Positions 1-9,589 of a DNA stretch of 51,334 nt are shown here, in pieces. Position 1 is the first letter of the stretch. Each line of letters opens with the position of its first letter. Source of the DNA: Candidatus Aminicenantota bacterium (GTDB lineage Bacteria; Acidobacteriota; Aminicenantia; Aminicenantales; Aminicenantaceae); contig JAGGYH010000020.1 in NCBI GenBank assembly GCA_021162615.1, forward strand, positions 1-51,334. The letters are read 5' to 3'. The position numbers and the translations under genes are program-made. Under the pieces are notes generated by a model. The model was given only the letters and a program-made list of their open reading frames with translations. It was not told where the DNA came from and searched no databases.

Positions 1-2076
1 GCACAGCAAACTGATATATATCAAAGAAAACAGCAGTTCGAAAGAAGCCGGGATTACGATGTGGTTCATTATATCCTGAAGTTTACCTTTGATGAGGATA
101 ACAAAAAATACCGGGGAGAAACCACCATAACGCTCTCCCCTCTCAAAGATGACTTCAGTCAATGTATACTTGATGCGGCGGACTTTACGGTTACTTCGGT
201 AATAAATCCAGCGAAAGCCCCCCTTGATTTTCTGCACAAGGATGAAAAATTGATCATAAACTTGAAAAAAGCGTATGATTACGGAGAAAAAATCAATCTC
301 ACTATCAAATACCATGAAGAAAATCCAAAAAACGGACTTATATTTATCGAAGCAACACCCGATCACCCTCCTCAAATCAATGCTTATTCCTGGCCTGAAA
401 AAGCTCATTACTGGTTCCCCTGTTATGACTTCCCAAATGACAAAGCAACCATTGAACTTATTGCCACAGTCAAAGAGGACTACAAAGTTCTGTCAAACGG
501 AGAGCTGAAAAAGATAGAACATGATGACAAGTCAAACATTAGGACCTACCACTACTCCCAAGAACTTCCCATTTCTTCCTATTTGATCACTTTTACAGCC
601 GGACCTTATGAAATTATCAGTGACTCTCTGGACGGGCTCCCTGTGGAGTATTGGGTCTACAAAAAGGATATACCGGACGCAATGCGCAGTTTTCGTAAGA
701 CCCCGGACATGATCTCCTTTTTCAATAAAAAGTTCGGTTTCCCTTATCCCTGGGCCAAATACGCCCAAATATGTATCGCCGGTTTTGGCGGAGGCATGGA
801 AAACGTCAGTGCAACCATCCTGGGAGACGCGACCATTCATGACCAAAGAGCTGAACAGGACTTTTCAAGCGATTCTCTGGTCTCTCATGAGCTGGCTCAC
901 CAGTGGTGGGGCGATACAGTGACTGAACGGACATGGAGCCATGTCTGGTTGAGTGAAAGTTTTGCCACTTATTCAGAATATCTGTACAGCAATCATGACC
1001 TTGGAGAAGACGAAGGGGCTGTGAATCTCAAGCAAAAAAAAGACAGTTATTTGGCAGAAGCTCATCACAGGTACATAAGGCCTATTGTGTTTAACAGATA
1101 CAACAGTCCCTGGGATATAATGGACAGCCATTCCTATCCTAAAGGGGCTGTGGTGCTCCATATGCTGCGTTTTATCATGGGGGAAAAACCTTTTTTCAGA
1201 GCGCTCAATCATTTCATCAGCAAACATGCTTTCGGGGTTGTGGACACTCATGACTTCATGACCTCCATCAAAGAGGCAACCGGACAGAACCTGGACTGGT
1301 TTTTTGATCAGTGGATCTTTAAACCGGGCCACCCTGTGTTCAAAATAAACAAAAAATGGGACCCAGCAGCCAAAAAACTGACCTTAACTATCAATCAAAC
1401 ACAAGACTTTTCCAAGGGAGTTCCCGTTTTTACACTCCCTGTCATGATTGAAGTGACAACAGAGGAAAAAACTTTTACAAAAAAAATCTGGATAGATAAA
1501 AAAGAAAATGAGTTCTCTTTTAAAGTCGATTCAAAGCCACTCATGATCCGGTTTGACAAAGGCAACTTTCTGCTTAAAGAATGGTCTTTTGACAAAACCC
1601 TGGATGAACTCCTTTTTCAACTCAAAAAAGACGATGTGATCGGAAGGATGTGGGCTGCATCAGAGCTGAGCAAATACAAGTCTGATCCGAAAGCTGTATC
1701 CGCATTGATCAGAGCTGCTGAAAAAGATCCATTTTGGAGTGTCCGGCAAAGTGCGGTTAAAACACTGGGGAACATAAAAAACCCGGAACTGATCCCCGTA
1801 TTTAAAAACATTTATAAAGATAAAAGCTCGAAAGTGAGAGCAGATGCTGTTAATGCCTTGGGAAATTACAAAAAAAAGGAGTTAAGGGCATTTTTCAAAC
1901 AAACTTTTTTGACAGATAACAGCTACGTGGTCCAAGCAGAAGCTTTAACCGCCTTGGGAAAATGCGGCGATCCATCAGATATCCCGTTTATAGAAAAAGC
2001 AAAAAATACAGATTCACCCAGAAACATCCTTAAAAGAGCGGCTCAGAGAGCCCTTGAAACAATAAAAAGCCTCTAG
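1..2076 (+). CDS. M1-family zinc aminopeptidase with C-terminal HEAT repeats, 5' end outside the window
   Basis: Metallo-aminopeptidase removing N-terminal residues from peptides. Numbered from base 1, the exopeptidase motif GGMEN is at residues 264-268, the zinc motif HELAH at 296-300, and the third zinc ligand Glu is at 319 in LSESFATY, the M1 spacing. The last ~150 residues form HEAT/PBS-type helical repeats (for example SVRQSAVKTLGNI and KVRADAVNALGNY). The frame is open to the left edge, and the residues before the GTG at base 61 (RDYDVVHY) are the usual beginning of the M1 N-terminal domain, so that GTG is internal and the gene is partial. Fits peptide utilisation. Family certain; substrate unknown. 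Confidence 0.93.
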   Translation, partial: AQQTDIYQRKQQFERSRDYDVVHYILKFTFDEDNKKYRGETTITLSPLKDDFSQCILDAADFTVTSVINPAKAPLDFLHKDEKLIINLKKAYDYGEKINLTIKYHEENPKNGLIFIEATPDHPPQINAYSWPEKAHYWFPCYDFPNDKATIELIATVKEDYKVLSNGELKKIEHDDKSNIRTYHYSQELPISSYLITFTAGPYEIISDSLDGLPVEYWVYKKDIPDAMRSFRKTPDMISFFNKKFGFPYPWAKYAQICIAGFGGGMENVSATILGDATIHDQRAEQDFSSDSLVSHELAHQWWGDTVTERTWSHVWLSESFATYSEYLYSNHDLGEDEGAVNLKQKKDSYLAEAHHRYIRPIVFNRYNSPWDIMDSHSYPKGAVVLHMLRFIMGEKPFFRALNHFISKHAFGVVDTHDFMTSIKEATGQNLDWFFDQWIFKPGHPVFKINKKWDPAAKKLTLTINQTQDFSKGVPVFTLPVMIEVTTEEKTFTKKIWIDKKENEFSFKVDSKPLMIRFDKGNFLLKEWSFDKTLDELLFQLKKDDVIGRMWAASELSKYKSDPKAVSALIRAAEKDPFWSVRQSAVKTLGNIKNPELIPVFKNIYKDKSSKVRADAVNALGNYKKKELRAFFKQTFLTDNSYVVQAEALTALGKCGDPSDIPFIEKAKNTDSPRNILKRAAQRALETIKSL

Positions 2077-2126
2077 ATTTGACCTATGCTGACCAGCCTT
2101 CCTTCCTGTTCAGGAATGAGATACTA

Positions 2127-2873
2127 TTATAAATCAGTCCATTCTGTTCTCAATCGCGCTATTTCCTGGTCGTCACTTTCTCTGATAAGCTGATGTATGT
2201 ACTGCGGGTTTTCCCCTCCTCTGATTTTCTGCGTGCGTGAGGTGATCCAATCCCCGTAAAATGTCTCATTTCTGTAGTTGACCTCTATACTGGTCAGCCT
2301 TGAATTCATTATGACCTTCTCCGGTACTGTCTCCGCAGCACACTTTATGTAAACAACATTATTCACATGACGGTTAAAATCAAGGTCTGCCTTTAATACA
2401 GGAAACCTTAATTCCAGGTCGCTTTGAGTAAAATCCGGAAGATGCTTAAACTCATCATTTAACGCCCTCTTTTCATACATTGGAAAGGAAGGGAGGTGCT
2501 GATTTATTTTCACAGGCTTTTTCTTTTTTAAATCCACGGCCATCCAGGATGATGTGGCTTTCGCTGCTATTGATTCTGAAGTGTATATTTCATATTCACG
2601 CAGGGTAAAAATTCCCTTGACCAGACAAGGCCAGGTCTTAACCTCAATGGTTTCTCCCTTCTTCGGGTAATGATCGATCTCTATGTGATACCTTGAAAGA
2701 ATCCAGGCGAGATTTTTCTTCAGAAGCTCTTCTCCAGAAAGACCTGACTTAAAAGCATGTTCAGCAGCGGATTCCTGAAGGAAATTCAGCAGCATCTCCA
2801 GTTTCAATTTCCCTTTAAAATCCACATCAAAGTTGCGGATAGTGAATTTTTGGGTATATACTTTATCCATCAT
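2127..2873 (-). CDS. Acyl-ACP thioesterase (FatA/FatB-like, double hot-dog)
   Basis: Predicted to release free fatty acids from acyl-ACP in the cytoplasm. The 248-residue length fits a bacterial acyl-ACP thioesterase with two hot-dog domains. The first begins YTQKFTIRNFDVDFKGKL and contains the helix LLNFLQESAAEHA; the second carries DLDFNRHVNNVVYI near residue 165, matching the Asn/His active-site segment of the family. Two ATG codons in tandem (2873, 2870) are possible starts. The first overlaps the stop of the upstream antiporter gene (ATGA), indicating translational coupling. It may act in lipid turnover or in supplying free fatty acids. Confidence 0.85.
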   Translation of the reverse strand: MMDKVYTQKFTIRNFDVDFKGKLKLEMLLNFLQESAAEHAFKSGLSGEELLKKNLAWILSRYHIEIDHYPKKGETIEVKTWPCLVKGIFTLREYEIYTSESIAAKATSSWMAVDLKKKKPVKINQHLPSFPMYEKRALNDEFKHLPDFTQSDLELRFPVLKADLDFNRHVNNVVYIKCAAETVPEKVIMNSRLTSIEVNYRNETFYGDWITSRTQKIRGGENPQYIHQLIRESDDQEIARLRTEWTDL

Positions 2874-4567
2874 TTCTCGGTTTCCAGATCCATTGACTTT
2901 CTTTCCAGCTCTGCAATTTTGGTTGATATGAGCCTCTGTATGGAACGGGACTCGATAAATCCGACTAGTTTGTTATCCTCTGTCACGACAGGAAGGCATT
3001 GCATGCGGTTCCTTTCCATCTCTTCCTTTGCCTCAGTCATAGCTGTTTCAGGGTGAGTGACAGCAACGACAGGTTCCATCAAGTCATAAGCTAATAAAAC
3101 CTCATCCAATCCTGAAAGCATGAAAGTTTGCTTCAGATGATCAATGGAAATAATCCCCATGAGGTATTTGTCTTTGTTCACCACAGGATAGTAGAGATTA
3201 TCATGACTGCTGAATATCTCCAGAATTTTATTTAAACATGTATTTTCATAGATGACAGGAGGATTTTTATCCATGATATCCTTTACCTTGCTTTGCCTTA
3301 TTAAATCCTCTTCCGTTACATTAAGCCCGGTTTCTCCGGCTTTTGTCACAGCCATTTTAACAAATGGCGGCCCTGCCAATTCAAGAACAAATACCGTAGA
3401 AATGATGATGATAACAATGGCGTTGCTGATTTCTCCGGGAAATTTATGTCCTGCCAGAATAGAAAGCCCTATAGCCACACCTGCCTGGCTGAAAAGGCAT
3501 AATGGCAAATATTTCCGGACTGATTTTGACGCCTTGGAAATACGAGCCCCAATGGTCGAACCCGCCATTTTCCCGGCTGTTCTTCCTATAAGGTAGACCA
3601 CAGCTATCAATACAAGTGGGACACTCATATAACTCAAGTTCAGTTCGGCCCCGACCAAAACAAAAAACAGGACAAAAATAGGAGGAGTAAACCCTCTGAG
3701 CAGGTCAAACATATCTTTGCTTTTCCGCGGAGTCAAATTGACAACTGTCACTCCAAGGGACATTGACGCCAGCAGGATATCAAATCCAAAAAGAAGCGCT
3801 ACCCCTAGAGTTAAAAGCACAATTCCAACAGAAAACGCGAGCACTCTTTCTCTCTCACTATAATTTTTAAGTATCCTGCTCAACACATATCCTGAGAGCA
3901 CACCGATAAACAGGGATCCCATGATCTCATACAGGGGAGAGACGAATGTTCCCAGCAAACTGCTGCTTCCGTTTCCCAATATAAGGGCGGCTATGCTTGA
4001 TGCTACGGCAAAAAGCAAAAGAGCCAGTCCATCGTCCATGGCCACAATACCGAGAATAGTCGTGGTCAAAGGTCCCTTACTCTTATACTCCCATAAAACA
4101 TTTGTGGTGGCAGCCGGTGCTGTTGCAGAAGCGATAGCCCCCAAGAGAAGCCCCAGCGCCCAGGCCGTACCGGCATTATCCATCAAGAGACTTCCCACTA
4201 CTCCCACCAGAACCGTAACAAGAACGAACGCAGCAATTCCTTCAAACAAAAGAATATAAATAATCTGTTTTCCGTATTTTATAAAAGTCTCTTTTTTTAA
4301 TTCCCCCCCTATGGTGAACCCAATGAGACCCAGTGCAAAATAATTAAAAAGCTGGAATGATTCCATAACCTGCTCATTGACTATGTTGGCTCCGGTTTTA
4401 CCGAGAAGAATTCCCACGGCAATATAACCAACTACCTGAGGTATCCGCAGTTTCTGGAACAAACGCCCCCCATAAGTCCCTCCGAACAAGGCTAATCCTA
4501 AAAGGATCAATACATTCAGATGGATTGCCGGGATCTTTGAAAAAAAATTGAGAATTGAGTCAAACAA
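2870..4567 (-). CDS. CPA2-type cation/proton antiporter with C-terminal tandem CBS domains
   Basis: Monovalent cation:proton antiporter of the Kef/NapA type. Residues about 15-405 are a dense series of hydrophobic helices with the family segments GGTYGGRLFQKLRIPQVVGY and LGAIASATAPAATTNVLWE. Residues ~428-565 hold two CBS motifs, probably an adenine-nucleotide sensor instead of the RCK/TrkA domain of Kef proteins. The start is TTG: the preceding in-frame codon is TGA, and a GGAG lies 7 nt upstream. The stop overlaps the thioesterase start by 4 bp. Transported ion (Na+ or K+) cannot be told. Confidence 0.88.
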   Translation of the reverse strand: MFDSILNFFSKIPAIHLNVLILLGLALFGGTYGGRLFQKLRIPQVVGYIAVGILLGKTGANIVNEQVMESFQLFNYFALGLIGFTIGGELKKETFIKYGKQIIYILLFEGIAAFVLVTVLVGVVGSLLMDNAGTAWALGLLLGAIASATAPAATTNVLWEYKSKGPLTTTILGIVAMDDGLALLLFAVASSIAALILGNGSSSLLGTFVSPLYEIMGSLFIGVLSGYVLSRILKNYSERERVLAFSVGIVLLTLGVALLFGFDILLASMSLGVTVVNLTPRKSKDMFDLLRGFTPPIFVLFFVLVGAELNLSYMSVPLVLIAVVYLIGRTAGKMAGSTIGARISKASKSVRKYLPLCLFSQAGVAIGLSILAGHKFPGEISNAIVIIIISTVFVLELAGPPFVKMAVTKAGETGLNVTEEDLIRQSKVKDIMDKNPPVIYENTCLNKILEIFSSHDNLYYPVVNKDKYLMGIISIDHLKQTFMLSGLDEVLLAYDLMEPVVAVTHPETAMTEAKEEMERNRMQCLPVVTEDNKLVGFIESRSIQRLISTKIAELERKSMDLETEK

Positions 4568-4746
4568 TCATTCACTCCACTCGATTCTGCTCTTTCTATA
4601 GAAAATCTTCAAGAGCAAAAGGATTTTCCTGCCTGAGAGGAAATATCTATCTCTTCCTTCCGAATTTTCCTTTAAAAAATTGTATCATTTTATATCATAT
4701 ATAGAGCCAATAATCAACCGGCTCTGTTCATGGTGATGTCCCCATT
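4568..4746. other. Intergenic stretch left of a repeat element
   Basis: AT-rich, non-coding. It should hold the promoter of the leftward antiporter/thioesterase pair. I see no RNA gene or clear hairpin here. Confidence 0.4.
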
Positions 4747-4748
4747 AA

Positions 4749-5129
4749 CCTGGATTATTCACAAGTCGAGGTTGCTTAAACTTACTGAAATTCAGGTGTG
4801 GACGTGGCGACATTGAAGATTTAGCCTTCGGAGTGCTGTGTTTGAGGGAACTCGGCAAAGCCGAGCTGTGAGTATGTTTGACCCACGGACGGGGGGAGTT
4901 ACGCAGCAGCCGAGAACACAGTGCGAAGAATGGCGTTAAAAATCTGAAGGGAGCAAAGGCCACACCTGAATTTCATATCGGCTCGCCTGAAGGGTAAAAT
5001 ATGGCTGCATAAAGTAAAATTATTGCATGTACTAACGTAAGAAGTATGTTCTTAATGAATTAAGAATGACAAGAGAGCCGACCATGGTAAATGTGTTGGA
5101 AACGCAACCATATTTTTTGAATGACCAGG
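4749..5129. repeat. Mosaic repeat element with related inverted ends (largest copy)
   Basis: Begins TTAA then CCTGGATTATTCACAAG (4749-4765) and ends with a degenerate inverted version, TTTTTGAATGACCAGG (about 5114-5129), which abuts the stop codon of the next gene. The interior has a 36-bp module at 4787-4822 shared, inverted relative to the end motif, with the copy near 23.8 kb. A second CACACCTGAATTTC arm near 4961 makes a possible long hairpin. No transposase is encoded; a 72-codon frame inside it is repeat-derived. Looks like a MITE-like element; its right boundary is less certain. Confidence 0.6.
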
Positions 5130-5130
5130 A

Positions 5131-6378
5131 TTATTCGTATCTGAGGGATACAATAGGATCCATTTTGGCCGCTTTTTGAGCTGGAAGTATTCCAAATAGA
5201 ATCCCCACGGATACGGAGACAAAAAGCCCTAGGACAATGGACCAGGGAGTGACAGTAGCCGGTAAAGGGGTTGCTATTCTCACAATAAAGGCAATGATAA
5301 ACCCTATCAGCAATCCGGAAGCTCCACCCACTCCAGTTAGAATTATGGATTCAATAAGAAACTGGTTCTGGATGTCCGAAGAACGTGCTCCAATCGCTTT
5401 ACGGATCCCGATCTCCCGGGTCCTCTCCTTGACCGTGACCAGCATGATATTCATCACCCCTATGCCTCCGACCAGAAGGCCGATTGAGGATATCACGATC
5501 ATGACTATGTATGCGGCTCCTGTTAACTGGTTGTACAGATCGAGCATTGTCTCCTGTCCAAAAAGAGCAAAGTCATTGGGCTTTCCAACCGGAACTCTCC
5601 TTCTCCCTCGGAGAACATTGATGATCTGCTCTTCGGCTTCTTGCAGATATTCGTGTTTCGTAGGAACCGCCACGATTTCAATATTACTCAAGTCATAGGA
5701 AAAATGCTTCATGGCCGTTGTCAGAGGAATCACAATAATATTATCCCTGCTCTGCCCGAACATAGAGCCTCTTTTTTCCATCTCTCCTATAACCGTGAAC
5801 CGCTTAGCTCCGATCCTCAGCTCTTTTCCTATGGGGTCAGTATGAGGAAAAAGAGTTTCTCTGAGATCGGCACCGATAACACACACCTTAGTGCGGTGGT
5901 TCATATCAATCTCTGAAATAAAACGGCCCCTGCTCGGGAGGTAAACGGTAAGCACTTTGGGAAAATTCTCATTCATGCCTATTATGATGGTGTCCGAAGA
6001 CTCTTTATTCTGGTATTTAATGGGATTGCTTTCAAATAAGGAAACTGTTAGATCAACGGCCACGGCCTTAACCAAGGGGCACTGGCTCTTTATGGCTTCA
6101 GCATCCTCAAATGTGAGGTCTTCTCTCTGTCTTTCCTCTTCTGACATATTCCCAACATTAATTCCGGGTTCATATTTGCTGATTATGATGACATCCGGGC
6201 CCACTGACTCCAGTTCACTGAGAAATGTTTTATTCAGTCCCTGGACCACAGAGACCATGGCAATGACCGTCATGACTCCGATCATGATACCCAGCAGAGT
6301 AAGAAAAGACCTGAGTTTATGGGATTTTATGGAATCCAGCGACATTTGAAACACATCTTTGAAAATTCCTATTTTCAT
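5131..6378 (-). CDS. MacB/FtsX-type ABC transporter permease (second of a pair)
   Basis: Inner-membrane permease subunit of a macrolide-exporter/lipoprotein-type ABC transporter. One N-terminal helix (SFLTLLGIMIGVMTVIAMV, ~25-45) is followed by a large extracytoplasmic MacB core domain (~50-270). Three C-terminal FtsX helices contain the coupling segment TREIGIRKAIGARSSDIQNQF, typical of the family. The 415-residue length is standard for a permease without a fused ATPase. The start overlaps the stop of the upstream permease gene by 4 bp (ATGA). Both subunits probably form a heterodimer; no ATP-binding subunit is encoded next to them. Confidence 0.9.
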   Translation of the reverse strand: MKIGIFKDVFQMSLDSIKSHKLRSFLTLLGIMIGVMTVIAMVSVVQGLNKTFLSELESVGPDVIIISKYEPGINVGNMSEEERQREDLTFEDAEAIKSQCPLVKAVAVDLTVSLFESNPIKYQNKESSDTIIIGMNENFPKVLTVYLPSRGRFISEIDMNHRTKVCVIGADLRETLFPHTDPIGKELRIGAKRFTVIGEMEKRGSMFGQSRDNIIVIPLTTAMKHFSYDLSNIEIVAVPTKHEYLQEAEEQIINVLRGRRRVPVGKPNDFALFGQETMLDLYNQLTGAAYIVMIVISSIGLLVGGIGVMNIMLVTVKERTREIGIRKAIGARSSDIQNQFLIESIILTGVGGASGLLIGFIIAFIVRIATPLPATVTPWSIVLGLFVSVSVGILFGILPAQKAAKMDPIVSLRYE

Positions 6379-7610
6379 AGACTTGTCCTTAATGCTTCTA
6401 TGGGATCGAGCCTGGAGGCTTTATTGGCAGGATAGATGCCAAAAAATATTCCTATGGATGCGGATACCACAATGGCAACGACAATAGATGCGGGATCTAC
6501 AGCAGAAGGCAGTGAAGTGGCAGAGGATATGATCTTTGCGAGAATAAAGCCGAGAATGATCCCTATGGTGCCTCCTATGGAAGAAAGCGTGGCCGCTTCT
6601 ATAAGGAATTGAAAAAGTATGTCTATTCTCCTCGCTCCCACTGCCATTCTGATCCCGATTTCATTGATCCTTTCCGTAACAGAGACCAGCATGATGTTCA
6701 TGACCACAATACCCCCGACCAGAAGCGCTAGAGAAGAGATGGCGATCATGGCAAAGTAAATTCCAGTGGTGGCGCTTTTATAAATCTGTATGAACTGATC
6801 CGATGTCTGGAAAGAAAAGTCATCAGGCTTGTCAAATGGGATGTGTCTTTTGGTCCTTAGAATGGTCCTCACTTCTTCCTGGGCCAGCTTCATTTGTTCT
6901 TGCGATGTTGTGTGGACATTTATACTGATGGTCCTTCTTGACCCGTAAATTTTCTGGAAGGTGGTTATGGGAATCCGGACAAAGGTGTCCTGGCTCATTC
7001 CGAGAATTTTGCCTTTTGCTTTAGCGGTCCCTATGACCCTAAAATGGTGATTTCCAACCTTAACCCATCTCCCTATGGGATTGAGATGGGGAAAAAGCCT
7101 CTCAGCGACATCGGCTCCGATCACACACACCGGATGTGAGTGGTCTTCCATCTCTTTTAATATGTGGTGTCCTAATTCAAGTTCTTCCACGCTCCCTATC
7201 AAATGATCGATATGGGTAACGCCTCTTATGGAGACATCTTTCAAAGACTGGTCCCTGAATTTAACCGTCCGGCTGGTGCTCACGGATGCGCCGACCAGCT
7301 CACAGTATTCACATCTGCCTCGGATAAGCCTCATATCATCGAGAGTCAGGTTCTTTCTTTTAAGCTGTTCCCTGTATTCCTGAAGAGAAGTCCCGATAAA
7401 AGAAAACTTTGATACAGAAAAGTCATTGGCTCCATAAAAGGACATTCTTTCATAAACATAATCATTAAGGCCCTGTATGATCGAAACAACCGCGATAATA
7501 GTGAGGACACCGATTATGATTCCCAAAAGAGTCAGAAACGTCCTCATTTTATTAGCCCATAAAGAGCTAAGGGACATTGAGACGGATTCTCCTATATTGA
7601 CTCTTGCCAT
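6375..7610 (-). CDS. MacB/FtsX-type ABC transporter permease (first of a pair)
   Basis: Paralogue of the following gene with the same layout: N-terminal helix (MRTFLTLLGIIIGVLTIIAVV), periplasmic MacB core domain, then three FtsX-type helices with INEIGIRMAVGARRIDILFQF. The closing residues PIEALR in both proteins are the usual family C-terminus. Heterodimeric permease pairs of this kind export peptides, lipids or drugs using a separate MacB-type ATPase, which is absent here because the next gene upstream is divergent. First gene of a two-gene operon. Confidence 0.9.
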   Translation of the reverse strand: MARVNIGESVSMSLSSLWANKMRTFLTLLGIIIGVLTIIAVVSIIQGLNDYVYERMSFYGANDFSVSKFSFIGTSLQEYREQLKRKNLTLDDMRLIRGRCEYCELVGASVSTSRTVKFRDQSLKDVSIRGVTHIDHLIGSVEELELGHHILKEMEDHSHPVCVIGADVAERLFPHLNPIGRWVKVGNHHFRVIGTAKAKGKILGMSQDTFVRIPITTFQKIYGSRRTISINVHTTSQEQMKLAQEEVRTILRTKRHIPFDKPDDFSFQTSDQFIQIYKSATTGIYFAMIAISSLALLVGGIVVMNIMLVSVTERINEIGIRMAVGARRIDILFQFLIEAATLSSIGGTIGIILGFILAKIISSATSLPSAVDPASIVVAIVVSASIGIFFGIYPANKASRLDPIEALRTSL

Positions 7611-7683
7611 TTTTATGAACAGTCCGATCTTATAAAATTTATGTTTTATTCTACAATATTTCTACGTAATGGAAAAGAAAAGG

Positions 7684-7713
7684 TTCAAATCAGATGAAGG
7701 TCTGTGATATGAT
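7684..7713 (+). promoter_or_regulatory. Sigma70-like promoter with extended -10
   Basis: -35 TTCAAA (7684-7689), 18 bp, -10 TATGAT (7708-7713) preceded by TGA, an extended -10 motif. Lies about 40 bp before the ATG at 7754, which supports that start over the upstream ATG at 7694. Confidence 0.5.
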
Positions 7714-7753
7714 TTGGATTCCATCGGTTCAGAACACAAAAAGGAGAAAATCC

Positions 7754-8329
7754 ATGAAACATCTACAGATAACGTCTTGTATTTTTGGGAAACCCGGAAA
7801 AGAAAACACACAAAAGACCATAGAAATAGCAGCTCAAAAAGCTGAAGAAGGAAACATTGAAACTATACTCATCGCCTCGTGTTCCGGCAGAACAGGTTTA
7901 ATAGCGGCTCCTTATTTCAAAGACAGAAATCTGGTAGTCGTCACTCATTCCACAGGATTTTTAAAACCGGATCACCAGCAGCTTAATAAAGAAAATAAAG
8001 CAAAGCTGGAAAACTCTGGAGCAAAAATCCTGACATGCCAGCATGCCTTGGGAGGGGTGGGAAGAGCTGTGAGAAAAAAGCTGGGCACCTATCAGCTGGA
8101 AGAAATCATCGCCTACACATTAAGGCTGTTCGGTGAAGGAACCAAGGTTGCCGTCGAAATCGCTCTTATGGCCGCAGATGCCGGGCTTGTCTCCACCAGT
8201 CAAGAATGCATTTCAATAGGCGGGACCTCTGAAGGGGCAGACACAGCTCTCCTCTTAAAACCATCTCATGCCCAGAACTTTTTTGATCTGAAAATCATGG
8301 AAATCTTAGCCAAACCCCGCCTTGTATAA
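7754..8329 (+). CDS. Pyruvate kinase C-terminal (alpha/beta) domain-like protein
   Basis: A 191-residue stand-alone protein resembling the C-terminal allosteric domain of pyruvate kinase (PK_C). The start begins MKHLQITSCIFGKPGKENT. The sequence has alternating strands and helices with a small-molecule-binding look: LIASCSGRTGLIAAPYF, VVVTHSTGF, and the C-terminal ISIGGTSEGADTALLLKP. Such solo proteins occur in many anaerobes and archaea; their ligand and function are unknown. I chose ATG 7754 because AAGGAG lies 7 nt before it and a promoter sits between it and the upstream ATG at 7694. Monocistronic, convergent with the next gene. Confidence 0.75.
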   Translation: MKHLQITSCIFGKPGKENTQKTIEIAAQKAEEGNIETILIASCSGRTGLIAAPYFKDRNLVVVTHSTGFLKPDHQQLNKENKAKLENSGAKILTCQHALGGVGRAVRKKLGTYQLEEIIAYTLRLFGEGTKVAVEIALMAADAGLVSTSQECISIGGTSEGADTALLLKPSHAQNFFDLKIMEILAKPRLV

Positions 8330-8380
8330 CAAAATTCAGGCCTGACTGAAGGAAGCACAAGCCATACCTGAGTCTCATCA

Positions 8381-9571
8381 TTACTTAACTGGGATAGAAG
8401 CAGAGGCCATGTCCAAAGCGGATTCCAGTTTGTCTTTTTCCTGCCCCACCAGCTCAACCAAAGAAGGACGGCCTCCTCCTTTCACTTTCATAACAGAAGA
8501 TATCTCAGGGATAAGCTTTCGCATATCAAAGTCAACATCTTCAGACCGGGCCAGAATCATATGACACAGATTCCCTTCAGTCAGGCCAAAAAGGACATAA
8601 AATCCCGGCTTTTCTATGATATTGAGGGCAAGGTAGCGGATTTGATCCTTACTCTCTTCCTTAAAGACATCTCTTATAACAGGGCCCTCGACATCCCGGA
8701 TGATCTTTTCGGCTTCGAACTGATACAATTTTCGTGATAGTCTCCGGTTCTTTTTTTTCTGGTCTTTCAGATCAGAAACAAGTTTGTCAACCGCATCCGG
8801 GACTTCCTCTTCATGGGATGACAGTATAACTGCTGTATCCGTGAGTATCCTGTGTTTCCTGGTATAATCATGAAGCGCTCTTTGCCCGCAAACAAATGTA
8901 AAGCGGAGATTCTGTCTTATTCTTTCCTGCCCGATTATTTTTATCATACCGATCTCTCCCGTATATCCTGGGTGAGTGCCTCCGCAGGCAGAGTGTTCAA
9001 AATCCGTTACTTCCACAATTCTGATCAAGCCGCTTTTTTTGGGAGGCTTTCTTAACGGTACATCAGAAATCTTTTCTTCGGATACAAAATAGGTCTTGAT
9101 CTCACGGTTTTCAAAAACGATTTTATTGGCCATCTCTTCCACTTTGAGGAGCTTCCGATCTGAAATCTCTTCAATATCGATATCCACAGTGGATACGCAC
9201 TCACCCAAATGAAACGAAACCGTCTTTCCTTTCATTAATCTGTGAAAACACTGGGATAGGATATGCTGGCCAGCATGCTGCTGCATATGATCAAACCTTC
9301 TTTTCCAGTCTATTTTCCCTCTTGCTTTTTTCCCCGAGATCTCTTTGCTCAAGACATGGACCACTTCATCGTTTTCTTCAAAAACATCCAAAACGTCAAT
9401 CCCATTAATATCCCCTCTGTCAGCGGGCTGGCCGCCGGATTCAGGGTAAAAACAGCTCTCCTCAAGCACAACCAGATGCTTTCCATCCTTCTGGACCATG
9501 CTTTTGACGGCAGACTCAAATTCTGTTTGGTATGGATTTTCAAAATAAAGTCTTTTTGTTTTACTCTGCAT
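8381..9571 (-). CDS. Alanyl-tRNA editing protein (AlaX-long type with DHHA1 domain)
   Basis: Trans-editing hydrolase predicted to deacylate mischarged Ser- or Gly-tRNA(Ala). The N-terminal half is the AlaRS second additional domain with FYPESGGQPADRG, the zinc motifs HAGQH (first metal-binding pair) and CGGTH (second pair). The C-terminal ~140 residues match the DHHA1 domain and end with KGGGRPSLVELVG, seen at the end of AlaRS. There is no aminoacylation domain. An alternative TTG start at 9586 adds five residues; ATG 9571 has AAGGA 7 nt upstream. It follows RNase HIII closely, so the two are probably co-transcribed. Confidence 0.9.
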   Translation of the reverse strand: MQSKTKRLYFENPYQTEFESAVKSMVQKDGKHLVVLEESCFYPESGGQPADRGDINGIDVLDVFEENDEVVHVLSKEISGKKARGKIDWKRRFDHMQQHAGQHILSQCFHRLMKGKTVSFHLGECVSTVDIDIEEISDRKLLKVEEMANKIVFENREIKTYFVSEEKISDVPLRKPPKKSGLIRIVEVTDFEHSACGGTHPGYTGEIGMIKIIGQERIRQNLRFTFVCGQRALHDYTRKHRILTDTAVILSSHEEEVPDAVDKLVSDLKDQKKKNRRLSRKLYQFEAEKIIRDVEGPVIRDVFKEESKDQIRYLALNIIEKPGFYVLFGLTEGNLCHMILARSEDVDFDMRKLIPEISSVMKVKGGGRPSLVELVGQEKDKLESALDMASASIPVK

Positions 9572-9589
9572 CTCCTTTTCCTTCAAACA

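Noticed and set aside
61-63. GTG at 61 as the start of the aminopeptidase gene
   Set aside because: The frame stays open to base 1, and the upstream residues match the conserved start of the M1 N-terminal domain; the true start is outside the window.
4745-4963. 72-codon minus-strand ORF as a gene
   Set aside because: It lies entirely inside a dispersed repeat element, and the part it shares with the frame near 23.8 kb is the repeated 36-bp module.
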